NCBI GenBank assembly: GCA_031285945.1
Contig: JAITVF010000019.1
Span: forward strand, 1 to 7,153
Direction of reading: 5' to 3'
Origin: Oscillospiraceae bacterium
Lineage (GTDB): Bacteria; Bacillota; Clostridia; Oscillospirales; Ruminococcaceae
Length of the DNA: 7,153 bases
Below, piece after piece: positions 1 through 5,634 of the stretch. Below the pieces are notes generated by a model. That model had not been told where the DNA came from. It saw only the letters and a list, made by a program, of their open reading frames with translations, and searched no databases. The translations under genes and the position numbers were made by a program. Numbering within the stretch: position 1 is the first letter of the stretch; each line of letters starts with the position of its first letter.

Positions 1-291
1 GAGCAGTTGAATTTTATTGTACATCTATATAACAATGACCTGCCATTTTTACAAGACAATATTGAATATGTGAAGTCAATCATGTTGCAAGAGGGCTATC
101 CATTTAAACTTTATGGAAAGACCGGAAGTTCAAGTAAGGGACACGGCTGGTTTATTGGTTATGCTATATTTGATGATGGCCCCTATTTTTTCACCACATA
201 TATAGAGGGAGAAAATATAAACGGATCACAGGTGCGTGACAAAACTGCTGAGATTCTAAATAGTATTTTTAGCAATGAAACGGGTCGGTGA
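1..291 (+). CDS. C-terminal end of a BlaR1-sensor / class D beta-lactamase-like penicillin-binding protein (5' end outside window)
   Basis: The frame is open from the first base of the window to a TGA, giving about 96 residues; the TTG at base 7 is probably an internal codon, not a start. The residues resemble the C-terminal third of the penicillin-binding fold shared by BlaR1 sensors and class D (OXA-type) beta-lactamases. There is an EQ near the start followed by LYNNDLPF, then the KTG active-site box (K40-T41-G42, in YGKTGSS), then GWFIGYAIF and YFFTTYIEG, which match the strand after KTG and the closing strand. The end lies where such domains normally end. The serine motif (SxxK) would lie upstream of the window, so activity cannot be judged. 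The adjacent BlaI-like stub favours a BlaR1-type sensor or an inducible beta-lactamase. Base composition is much more AT-rich than in der and later genes. Family assignment is by recognised motifs only; whether the gene is intact upstream is unknown. Confidence 0.7.
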   Translation, partial: EQLNFIVHLYNNDLPFLQDNIEYVKSIMLQEGYPFKLYGKTGSSSKGHGWFIGYAIFDDGPYFFTTYIEGENINGSQVRDKTAEILNSIFSNETGR

Positions 292-314
292 TCACCTGAA
301 AAATAGTCTGTGCA

Positions 315-344
315 TTGACAGGTGGCCAGGGTATGTAATATTAA
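315..344 (+). promoter_or_regulatory. Candidate promoter upstream of the BlaI-like stub
   Basis: A perfect -35 hexamer TTGACA lies at 315-320. Two possible -10 boxes follow: TAATAT at 336-341 with a 15-nt spacer, or TATTAA at 339-344 with an 18-nt spacer. Neither spacing is ideal, so the exact -10 is uncertain. The region sits between the stop of the BlaR1-like gene and the start of the BlaI-like frame, where an autoregulated promoter would be expected. Confidence 0.45.
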
Positions 345-352
345 AATATTAC
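335..352. promoter_or_regulatory. Perfect inverted repeat, possible repressor operator
   Basis: GTAATATT at 335-342 and AATATTAC at 345-352 are exact reverse complements separated by AA. The dyad overlaps both candidate -10 boxes of the promoter beginning at 315 and lies 27 nt before the ATG at 379. An operator overlapping the -10 region just ahead of a BlaI-type gene is the arrangement expected for autorepression. The half-sites do not clearly match the TACA/TGTA-type BlaI/MecI operators I know, so the link to BlaI is inferred from position. Confidence 0.45.
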
Positions 353-378
353 GGGCGTAAAAAAGAATGGGCTTTGAT

Positions 379-504
379 ATGAACTCTATACCGACTATTT
401 CGGAAGTCGAATATCAGGTTATGAAGATAATATGGGAACTTGCGCCGATCAGTCCAAACGATATTATCGCAAGTCTGGAGCAGAAATTATCAGAAGGACG
501 GTGA
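379..504 (+). pseudogene. Truncated BlaI/MecI-family transcriptional repressor (N-terminal stub)
   Basis: Forty-one codons from ATG to TGA read MNSIPTISEVEYQVMKIIWE..., then LAPISPNDIIASLEQKLSEGR. This matches the start of the winged-helix domain of BlaI/MecI repressors: I-S-x-x-E-x-x-V-M-K-x-x-W-E, then a helix with x-x-I-I-x-x-L. Full-length members are about 120-140 residues. This frame stops where the recognition helix (around W-x-P-x-T-V-x-x-L) should begin, so it lacks the rest of the wing and the dimerisation domain. None of the three frames after 504 continues the family pattern, so loss of the 3' part by deletion fits better than a single frameshift. An in-frame ATG at 367 is an alternative start; neither start has a convincing ribosome binding site. 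BlaI proteins normally repress beta-lactamase and BlaR1 genes, which agrees with the gene fragment just upstream. As it stands the product is unlikely to bind DNA. Confidence 0.7.
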
Positions 505-505
505 C

Positions 506-551
506 TATAATAACGGATGGAATGATTTTGATCGCGCAGTATTATTATAAT
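506..551 (+). promoter_or_regulatory. AT-rich junction with two TATAAT hexamers ahead of der
   Basis: Exact TATAAT hexamers occur at 506-511 and 546-551. Neither has a recognisable -35 box at 16-18 nt. TTGATC at 528-533 is too close (12 nt) to serve the second. The first would give a leader of about 58 nt for der; the second would start transcription almost on the ribosome binding site. Either could feed the der-plsY-gpsA operon, but this is weak evidence in AT-rich DNA. Confidence 0.3.
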
Positions 552-575
552 AAGCGATAAGGGAGCGACGCCGTT

Positions 576-1898
576 TTGCCAAAGCCTGTGGTGGCCATAG
601 TGGGCCGTCCCAACGTGGGAAAAAGCACATTGTTCAATAAGCTGATCGGCCGGCGGCTCGCCATTGTGGACGATACCCCCGGCGTAACCAGAGACAGGCT
701 CTACGCCCCCTGCGAATGGCGGGCAAAGGAGTTTATGCTGGTGGATACCGGCGGCATAGAGCCCCGTGAGGATACGCCCATACTTTCCATGATGCGCCGC
801 CAGGCTCAGGTTGCCATAGAATCGGCCGACGCCATAATCATGATCGCCGATATCAGAACGGGCGTTACCGCAACCGATCAGGACGTTGCCTCTATTTTGC
901 AAAAAAGCGGCAAGCCGGTGGTCCTCTGCGTAAACAAATGCGATTCAATAGGCGCCTCGCCGCCTGAGTTCTACGAGTTCTATAACCTGGGCCTCGGCGA
1001 CCCGGTGGCCGTTTCCTCGGTTCACGGGCTTGGCACCGGCGATCTTCTCGACTCTGTCTTCGAGCACCTGAGCTTTCCCCAAAAAGAAGAAGAAAACGGC
1101 GAGTATATCAGGGTTGCGGTTACGGGAAAGCCCAACGTAGGCAAATCCTCTCTCATAAACCGTATATCCGGGGAAGAGCGGATGATAGTCTCGGATATAC
1201 CCGGCACCACCCGCGACGCCGCCGATACGGCGATCGAGAACGAAAAGGGAAAGTTTATATTTATAGATACCGCCGGTATAAGGCGAAAGAGCCGGGTTGA
1301 GGAGGATATCGAGCGCTACAGCGTCCTCCGCGCCTGGATGGCGGTAGACCGGGCCGACGTCTGCGTAATCATGATCGACGCGACCGTAGGCTTTACCGAG
1401 CAGGATTCAAAGATAGCGGGCTACGCCCATGATCAGGGCAAGGGCTGCGTGATAGCCGTAAATAAATGGGACGCGGTCGAAAAAGACGGCAAAACCATGC
1501 AGGAGATGCGTAAAAGCCTGGAGGAAAGCTTTGCCTTTATGAGCTACGTCCCCTTTATATTCGTCTCGGCAAAAACGGGCCAGCGAATAGACAGGCTCTT
1601 TGAGCTCATAGTATATGTGGCGCAGCAAAACGCCATGAGGGTTTCTACCGGCGCGCTGAACGACCTTTTGAGCCACGCGACCGCGAGGGTTCAGCCCCCC
1701 TCCGATAAGGGGAGGCGCCTCAAGATTTACTATATCACCCAGGCGTCGGTAAAGCCGCCCACATTCGTGCTCTTTTGCAACTCGGCAAAGCTCTTCCACT
1801 TCTCATATCAGCGCTACCTCGAAAACCAGATCCGCGAGGCCTTCGGGCTTGAGGGCACCCCCGTCCGGATGATTATACGCGAACGCGAAGATAAATAA
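576..1898 (+). CDS. der: Ribosome-associated GTPase Der (EngA)
   Basis: Der is an essential cytoplasmic GTPase needed for maturation of the 50S ribosomal subunit, and the only common bacterial GTPase with two tandem G domains. Both are complete here. Domain 1 has GRPNVGKS at residues 10-17, the switch region with TPGVTRDR around 34-41, DTGG at 57-60 and NKCD at 120-123. An acidic linker (KEEENGE, about 170-176) leads to domain 2 with GKPNVGKS at 184-191, IPGTTRD at 208-214, DTAG at 231-234 and NKWD at 296-299, with SAKTG after it. The C-terminal KH-like domain covers roughly residues 355-440. The length of 440 aa is normal. The start is TTG, supported by AAGGGAG at 559-565 and by the canonical MPKPVVAIVGRPNVGKS opening. 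It is the first gene of a tight three-gene cluster (23 nt before plsY). Its usual clostridial upstream neighbours are absent; a beta-lactam regulator remnant lies there instead. Confidence 0.98.
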   Translation: MPKPVVAIVGRPNVGKSTLFNKLIGRRLAIVDDTPGVTRDRLYAPCEWRAKEFMLVDTGGIEPREDTPILSMMRRQAQVAIESADAIIMIADIRTGVTATDQDVASILQKSGKPVVLCVNKCDSIGASPPEFYEFYNLGLGDPVAVSSVHGLGTGDLLDSVFEHLSFPQKEEENGEYIRVAVTGKPNVGKSSLINRISGEERMIVSDIPGTTRDAADTAIENEKGKFIFIDTAGIRRKSRVEEDIERYSVLRAWMAVDRADVCVIMIDATVGFTEQDSKIAGYAHDQGKGCVIAVNKWDAVEKDGKTMQEMRKSLEESFAFMSYVPFIFVSAKTGQRIDRLFELIVYVAQQNAMRVSTGALNDLLSHATARVQPPSDKGRRLKIYYITQASVKPPTFVLFCNSAKLFHFSYQRYLENQIREAFGLEGTPVRMIIREREDK

Positions 1899-1921
1899 TA
1901 CCCTGAGAGGCGTGCACTTAT

Positions 1922-2557
1922 ATGAATCTTGCGCTTATGCTTTTGGGAATCGCTTTTGGCAGCTATCTTACAGGCAGCCTTAACTTTGCCGTGATTCTTT
2001 CAAAGTATTTTTACCGCGACGATATCCGCTCCCACGGCAGCGGCAACGCGGGTATGACCAACATGCTGCGCACCTTCGGCAAAAAAGCCGCCGCGATTAC
2101 CGCGGCGGGCGATTTTGCCAAAACGGCGGCGGCTGTTCTTATCTCCCGCAATATATTCGCGGCGGCGGGGGGCTTTGTCCCCATGGACGTGGGCTATGTC
2201 GCGGGTATATTCGTTTTTCTGGGCCACGCCTTCCCCCTCTGGTTCGGCTTTAAGGGCGGCAAGGGCGTTATAACCACCCTTTCGATCATGCTCTGCGTCA
2301 GCCCCGTTACATTCGCGGTAATAGTCGTTATTTTCGTCCCTCTGGTTTTTATAACCCGTATAGTTTCCCTTTCGTCCGTCCTGGGGGCTGTGGCCTATCC
2401 GGTTATAACCCTGCTCCTCTGCGTGGCGGGGGGGCGGCGGCCTTTTTACGACACCCTCTTTGCCGGAGTATTCAGCGCTATGGTTCTTATCCTTCACCGA
2501 GAGAATATACAAAGGCTCTTAAACGGAACCGAATCGAAATTCGTGCGGAAGAAATAA
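1922..2557 (+). CDS. plsY: Acyl-phosphate:glycerol-3-phosphate acyltransferase PlsY
   Basis: PlsY is an integral membrane enzyme that transfers the acyl group of acyl-phosphate to position 1 of sn-glycerol-3-phosphate, giving lysophosphatidic acid, the first committed step of phospholipid synthesis in most Gram-positive bacteria. All three conserved loop motifs are visible: HGSGNAGMTN at residues 38-47 (the usual form has I-G-A-T-N, so this is a mild variant), GHAFPLWFGFKGGKG at 101-115 (phosphate-binding glycines), and HRENIQRLLNGTE at 192-204. Hydrophobic segments lie near residues 1-28, 56-83, 90-108, 120-150 and 152-190, consistent with a multi-pass protein. The length of 211 aa is typical. 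The start at 1922 has GAGAGG at 1905-1910, 11 nt upstream. It sits between der and gpsA; GpsA makes its glycerol-3-phosphate substrate. Confidence 0.96.
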   Translation: MNLALMLLGIAFGSYLTGSLNFAVILSKYFYRDDIRSHGSGNAGMTNMLRTFGKKAAAITAAGDFAKTAAAVLISRNIFAAAGGFVPMDVGYVAGIFVFLGHAFPLWFGFKGGKGVITTLSIMLCVSPVTFAVIVVIFVPLVFITRIVSLSSVLGAVAYPVITLLLCVAGGRRPFYDTLFAGVFSAMVLILHRENIQRLLNGTESKFVRKK

Positions 2558-2578
2558 ACCCTAAATCAGGAGGCTCCT

Positions 2579-3595
2579 ATGGCCGGTATATTTATCCTGG
2601 GCGCGGGCGGGTTCGGAACGGCCCTCGCCGTAATGGCAAGCAGGCAGGGCCACGGCGTCACTCTCTGGTCACCCTTTGACGAAGAGGTAGGGCGTTTGAG
2701 CAAAACCCGCGAGCAGCCCCTTTTACCAGGGGTTACAATCCCGCCCGAGGTCACCGTTACCACCTCGCCCGAGGCCCTTGGGGCGTGTGAGCTGGCCGTT
2801 TTCGCTACCCCCTCCCAGGCGGTGCGGGAGACGGCGAAAATGGCGGCGGGGCATATAGGTGAGGGCGCGGTCGTGGCCTGCGTCTCAAAGGGCTTCGAGC
2901 CCGAAAGCTTCAAGACGCTGGGCGAGGTGCTCGAGGAGGAGCTTCCACGCAACCGGGTTGTAATAATCTCGGGGCCCTCCCATGCCGAGGAGGTGAGCCG
3001 GGGCGTTCCCACAACGGTGGTGGCGGCCTCCCGGAGCAGGGCCGCGGCCGAGTATGTTCAGGACATTCTCAGCGGCGACGCCTTTCGCATCTACGCCGGG
3101 GACGACGTGGTGGGCGTAGAGCTGGGCGGCGCGCTTAAAAACGTTATAGCGCTTGCGGCGGGGATACTCGACGGCTTAAAAACAGGCGACAACACAAAGG
3201 CCGCCCTTATGACCAGGGGCCTTGCCGAAATTTCCCGGCTGGGGGTCGTTATGGGGGCCAGGAGCGAAACCTTCGCCGGGCTTTCAGGCGTGGGCGATTT
3301 GATCGTAACCTGCTCGAGCATGCACAGCCGGAACCGGCGCTGCGGAATACTTATAGGGGAGGGCGTTCCCCCCGCCGAGGCCGTAAAGCAAATAGGTATG
3401 ACGGTAGAGGGCTACGCCGCCGCAAAAACCGCCCACGGCCTAGCCCTGAGGCACGGCGTTGAAATGCCCATAACCGCCGAGGTATACAAAACCCTTTACG
3501 AGGGCGAGCCGCCCCTAAAGGCGGTAAAGAACCTTATGGGCCGCCCAAAAAGGCACGAATCTGAGGCTATATGGCTGCTGAGCGGAAGAAAATAG
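2579..3595 (+). CDS. gpsA: NAD(P)H-dependent glycerol-3-phosphate dehydrogenase
   Basis: GpsA reduces dihydroxyacetone phosphate to sn-glycerol-3-phosphate in the cytoplasm, supplying the backbone that PlsY acylates. The N-terminal Rossmann fold opens with GAGGFGTAL at residues 8-16 (G-x-G-x-x-G dinucleotide site). SGPSHAEEV at 131-139 is the conserved substrate-side loop. The catalytic lysine is K187 in GGALKNVIA, followed by GLKTGDNTKAALMTRGLAE. The C-terminal helical domain carries GLSGVGDLIVTCSS (234-247) and SRNRR (250-254), all typical of the family. The length of 338 aa is normal. An ideal AGGAGG at 2568-2573 lies 5 nt before the ATG and fixes the start. The gap to plsY is 21 nt, so the two are very probably cotranscribed, and a strong hairpin follows the stop. 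This seems a standard member with no missing residues. Confidence 0.98.
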   Translation: MAGIFILGAGGFGTALAVMASRQGHGVTLWSPFDEEVGRLSKTREQPLLPGVTIPPEVTVTTSPEALGACELAVFATPSQAVRETAKMAAGHIGEGAVVACVSKGFEPESFKTLGEVLEEELPRNRVVIISGPSHAEEVSRGVPTTVVAASRSRAAAEYVQDILSGDAFRIYAGDDVVGVELGGALKNVIALAAGILDGLKTGDNTKAALMTRGLAEISRLGVVMGARSETFAGLSGVGDLIVTCSSMHSRNRRCGILIGEGVPPAEAVKQIGMTVEGYAAAKTAHGLALRHGVEMPITAEVYKTLYEGEPPLKAVKNLMGRPKRHESEAIWLLSGRK

Positions 3596-3617
3596 CCCCG
3601 TAGCCTTAGGCGCCGGC

Positions 3618-3680
3618 AAATAGCCGTTGGCAGAGTTTATACTACTCCGCCAACGGCTATTTTGCTATTTGCTATTTGCT
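3618..3680. terminator. Hairpin between convergent gpsA and trpB, probable bidirectional terminator
   Basis: AAATAGCCGTTGGC at 3618-3631 pairs perfectly with GCCAACGGCTATTT at 3649-3662. After one mismatch the stem continues with GAGT (3633-3636) against ACTC (3644-3647), leaving a 7-nt loop. On the plus strand the stem runs into TTTT and then T-rich repeats of GCTATTT up to the trpB stop codon, which suits termination of gpsA. On the minus strand it follows trpB by 17 nt, but the tract after the stem is CTATTTGCC, a weaker U run, so termination of trpB there may be less efficient. Confidence 0.85.
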
Positions 3681-5047
3681 TAAAGCAGTCCGGCAAAGCC
3701 TGCCTCAAGATCCTCGTCGGTGGGGATATAATCGGTCATCTGCCCGCTCTTGTAGCTCATGTAGGCGGCCATGTCAAAGTAGCCGGTGCCGGTCAGGCCA
3801 AATAGAATGGTCTTCGCCTCACCCGTCTCGCGGCATTTTACAGCCTCGTCGACGGCAGCTTTTATCGCGTGGGCCGATTCGGGGGCGGGCAGGGTTCCCT
3901 CGTATTTGGCAAATAGGGTGGCCGCCTCGAACACGCTTGTTTGTCCGGCGGTTCTCGCCTCGTCGATAAGGCCGTCGTGATAAAGCTTCGAGAGTATGGA
4001 GCTCATGCCGTGGTAGCGCAGGCCTCCCGCATGATTGGGAGAGGGTATAAAACGCGAGCCTAAGGTGTACATCTTCATAAGCGGGGTGATACCGGCGGTA
4101 TCGCCGTGGTCGTAGGCGTAGCGGCCCCTGGTCAGGGATGGGCAGGAGGCGGGCTCTACTGCGATAAAGTACGGGTTTCTTTCTCCCCTCAGCCGGTCGC
4201 GCATAAAGGGAGCCATCAGCCCGCCAAGGTTTGAGCCGCCGCCCGCGCAGCCTATTACGATATCGGGATATTCGCCGTATTTTTCCATCGCCGTTTTTGA
4301 TTCAAGGCCTATTACGCTCTGGTGCAGCACTACGTGGTTGAGTACGCTGCCCAGCACATAGCGGCAGTTACCGGCGCTCATGGCGGCCTCTACCGCCTCT
4401 GAGATGGCGCAGCCTAGGCTTCCGCCGGTGCCGGGATTGTCCGAGAGGATTTTGCGCCCCGCCGCCGTAGTATCTGACGGTGAAGGTATTACCCTGGCGC
4501 CAAAGGTTTCCATTACGGCCTTACGGTAGGGCTTTTGCTCAGAGGATACCTTTACCATGTAAACGTCCAGGTCTATTCCAAAGTAGCCGCAGGCCATCGA
4601 AAGGGCGGTGCCCCACTGGCCCGCTCCGGTCTCGGTGGTAAGCCGGGTTATCCCCTGCTTTTTGGCGTACCACGCCTGAGCGGCGGCGGAATTTAGCTTG
4701 TGGGAGCCTGAGGTGTTGCCGCCTTCAAATTTATAATAGATTTTGGCGGGGGTCTCAAGGGCTTCTTCAAGGCAGTAGGCACGCACCAGGGGTGAGGGGC
4801 GGTACATCTTATAAAAATCCAGAATTTCGGCGGGAATGTCGATAAAGGGATCGGTTTCGTTCAGCTCCTGGTCTACGCACTCCTCGCAGAAGAGGGGCAA
4901 TAGCTCCTCGCGGGTTATGGGCTTTTTTGTGGCGGGATTCAGTATGGGCTCGGGCTTTTCCTTCATATCCGCCCGCAGGTTGTACCACCGGCGGGGAATC
5001 TCGTTTTCTGCAAGGTGGATTTTGTAGGGAACGGTTTGCTCTTTCAT
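3680..5047 (-). CDS. trpB: TrpB2-type tryptophan synthase beta chain (PLP-dependent)
   Basis: Tryptophan synthase beta condenses indole with L-serine to give L-tryptophan. At 455 aa this is longer than classical TrpB1 (about 400 aa) and matches the TrpB2 / TrpB-like class, with an N-terminal extension (IHLAENEIPRRWYNL, residues 10-24). The PLP lysine is K117 in GSHKLNSA. The catalytic glutamate is E139 in ETGAGQWG, where TrpB1 enzymes have H in place of W. VSSEQKPYR is at 167-175, and the cofactor phosphate loop is GGGSN at 269-273. The start at 5047 is supported by AAAGGGG 9-10 nt upstream and directly follows the T-box leader. No trpA is present, and TrpB2 enzymes as a class are not expected to form the usual tight complex with TrpA; use of free indole is the likely role, with serine turnover as the alternative. 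The Trp-specific T-box supports a role in tryptophan supply. Confidence 0.93.
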   Translation of the reverse strand: MKEQTVPYKIHLAENEIPRRWYNLRADMKEKPEPILNPATKKPITREELLPLFCEECVDQELNETDPFIDIPAEILDFYKMYRPSPLVRAYCLEEALETPAKIYYKFEGGNTSGSHKLNSAAAQAWYAKKQGITRLTTETGAGQWGTALSMACGYFGIDLDVYMVKVSSEQKPYRKAVMETFGARVIPSPSDTTAAGRKILSDNPGTGGSLGCAISEAVEAAMSAGNCRYVLGSVLNHVVLHQSVIGLESKTAMEKYGEYPDIVIGCAGGGSNLGGLMAPFMRDRLRGERNPYFIAVEPASCPSLTRGRYAYDHGDTAGITPLMKMYTLGSRFIPSPNHAGGLRYHGMSSILSKLYHDGLIDEARTAGQTSVFEAATLFAKYEGTLPAPESAHAIKAAVDEAVKCRETGEAKTILFGLTGTGYFDMAAYMSYKSGQMTDYIPTDEDLEAGFAGLL

Positions 5048-5114
5048 TTTCTGATACCCCTTTCAGGTATATTATACCGGCCGATACTCCGGTAATCCGG
5101 GAGCCTGGAACAAC

Positions 5115-5148
5115 AAAAAACCCTTGCCCCCACTTTTAGGGACAAGAG
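5115..5148 (-). terminator. Intrinsic terminator of the trpB T-box
   Basis: On the minus strand CTCTTGTCCC (5148-5139) pairs with GGGGCAAGGG (5130-5121), ten pairs including two G-U wobbles, with an 8-nt loop. It is followed directly by six T (5120-5115). The CCCT at the edge of the 5' arm can instead pair with the AGGG of the T-box motif at 5173-5170, giving the competing antiterminator. Confidence 0.9.
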
Positions 5149-5424
5149 CCTAAAACTCCTGCGGTACCACCCTTATTGGCGAAATAAATCGCCCGCTCTA
5201 AACGCGCGCGCCATATAGACGCACTCTCAACTGATAACGGGCCGAGTCCCCGTCGGAGGCTACTGAGCGGCAAGGATTAAAAAGCCCGCCGCGGTTCACT
5301 CCGCCCTCATGGGTCCATTCGGCGCCCGCCTCAATACCCCGCTCCCACCAAACGCGCGGCTCTCTGCGATCTTGGCTCAAGACGCTTACTTGCTCCCACT
5401 CAACGGTTTGCTGTTTGTTGTTGT
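5115..5424 (-). promoter_or_regulatory. T-box riboswitch leader of trpB, Trp (UGG) specifier
   Basis: Read on the minus strand, the leader has the T-box order of elements. There is a Stem I start with AGAGAG (about 5368-5363), then TTTGGTGGGAGC, then the specifier region GAATGGACCCATGAG. Here UGG at 5317-5315 sits in the position of the specifier codon and reads tryptophan. A GTTATCAGTTGAGAGTG stretch (about 5241-5225) resembles the segment before the antiterminator. The hallmark AGGGTGGTACCGC is at 5173-5161, followed by a terminator at 5148-5115. The element switches trpB on when uncharged tRNA-Trp binds the specifier and the UGGN bulge and stabilises the antiterminator; otherwise transcription ends early. 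The secondary structure was judged by eye. The specifier assignment agrees with the gene it controls. Confidence 0.93.
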
Positions 5425-5429
5425 CAATG

Positions 5430-5458
5430 AGAATAGCACGGTGCGGGCGAATTGTCAA
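5430..5458 (-). promoter_or_regulatory. Promoter of the T-box/trpB transcript
   Basis: On the minus strand a perfect -35 box TTGACA (5458-5453) and a -10 box TATTCT (5435-5430) are separated by exactly 17 nt. Transcription would begin near 5424-5422, giving a leader of about 375 nt, a normal length for a T-box leader. Confidence 0.85.
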
Positions 5459-5556
5459 GTGCAAAAATTTGAGAGCTTTCATGCTCAACGTAACGCCAGG
5501 GCGCGGGTCTTCTCGCTATAATAACGCGATTATCGGCGCGCTTTGCGGTTTTACCC

Positions 5557-5585
5557 TGTACATAACGGCCCAAACATGCTAAAAT
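5557..5585 (+). promoter_or_regulatory. Extended -10 promoter for the PIG-L gene
   Basis: TAAAAT at 5580-5585 is preceded by TG at 5577-5578 (TGN extended -10). TGTACA at 5557-5562, four of six matches to TTGACA, lies 17 nt upstream. The start would be near 5591, giving a leader of about 45 nt before the ATG at 5635. It is back-to-back with the trpB promoter, about 100 nt apart. Confidence 0.65.
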
Positions 5586-5624
5586 AATCCGTATGGGCAA
5601 AGCCCGCGGGCCTTTGTTGTTTCC

Positions 5625-5631
5625 GGAGGAG
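5625..5631 (+). promoter_or_regulatory. Ribosome binding site that fixes the PIG-L start
   Basis: GGAGGAG at 5625-5631 stands just before ATG 5635, with 5 nt between GGAGG and the start. An earlier in-frame ATG at 5593 has no ribosome binding site, lies at or near the predicted transcription start, and would add 14 residues in front of a clean signal peptide, so 5635 is preferred. Confidence 0.88.
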
Positions 5632-5634
5632 TTC

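Noticed and set aside
7..9. TTG as the start of the first gene
   Set aside because: The frame is open to the window edge, the preceding EQ residues fit the family, and there is no room to see a ribosome binding site; the gene probably begins upstream.
501..560. Continuation of the BlaI-like gene by a frameshift (for example the frame from GTG 501)
   Set aside because: The residues in all three frames lack the conserved recognition helix and wing patterns of BlaI, so a simple frameshift is not supported.
2000..2512. A 170-codon open frame antisense to plsY (and similar ones opposite der, gpsA and the PIG-L gene)
   Set aside because: These result from GC-rich codon use in well-supported genes on the other strand; the translations have no recognisable motifs or suitable ribosome binding sites.
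5198..5488. A 96-codon open frame on the minus strand within the trpB leader
   Set aside because: It overlaps the promoter and Stem I of the T-box, has no family pattern, and is explained by the structured RNA leader.
5517..5522. TATAAT on the plus strand as a promoter for the PIG-L gene
   Set aside because: No acceptable -35 box at 16-18 nt upstream; the extended -10 site at 5577-5585 has better spacing and context.
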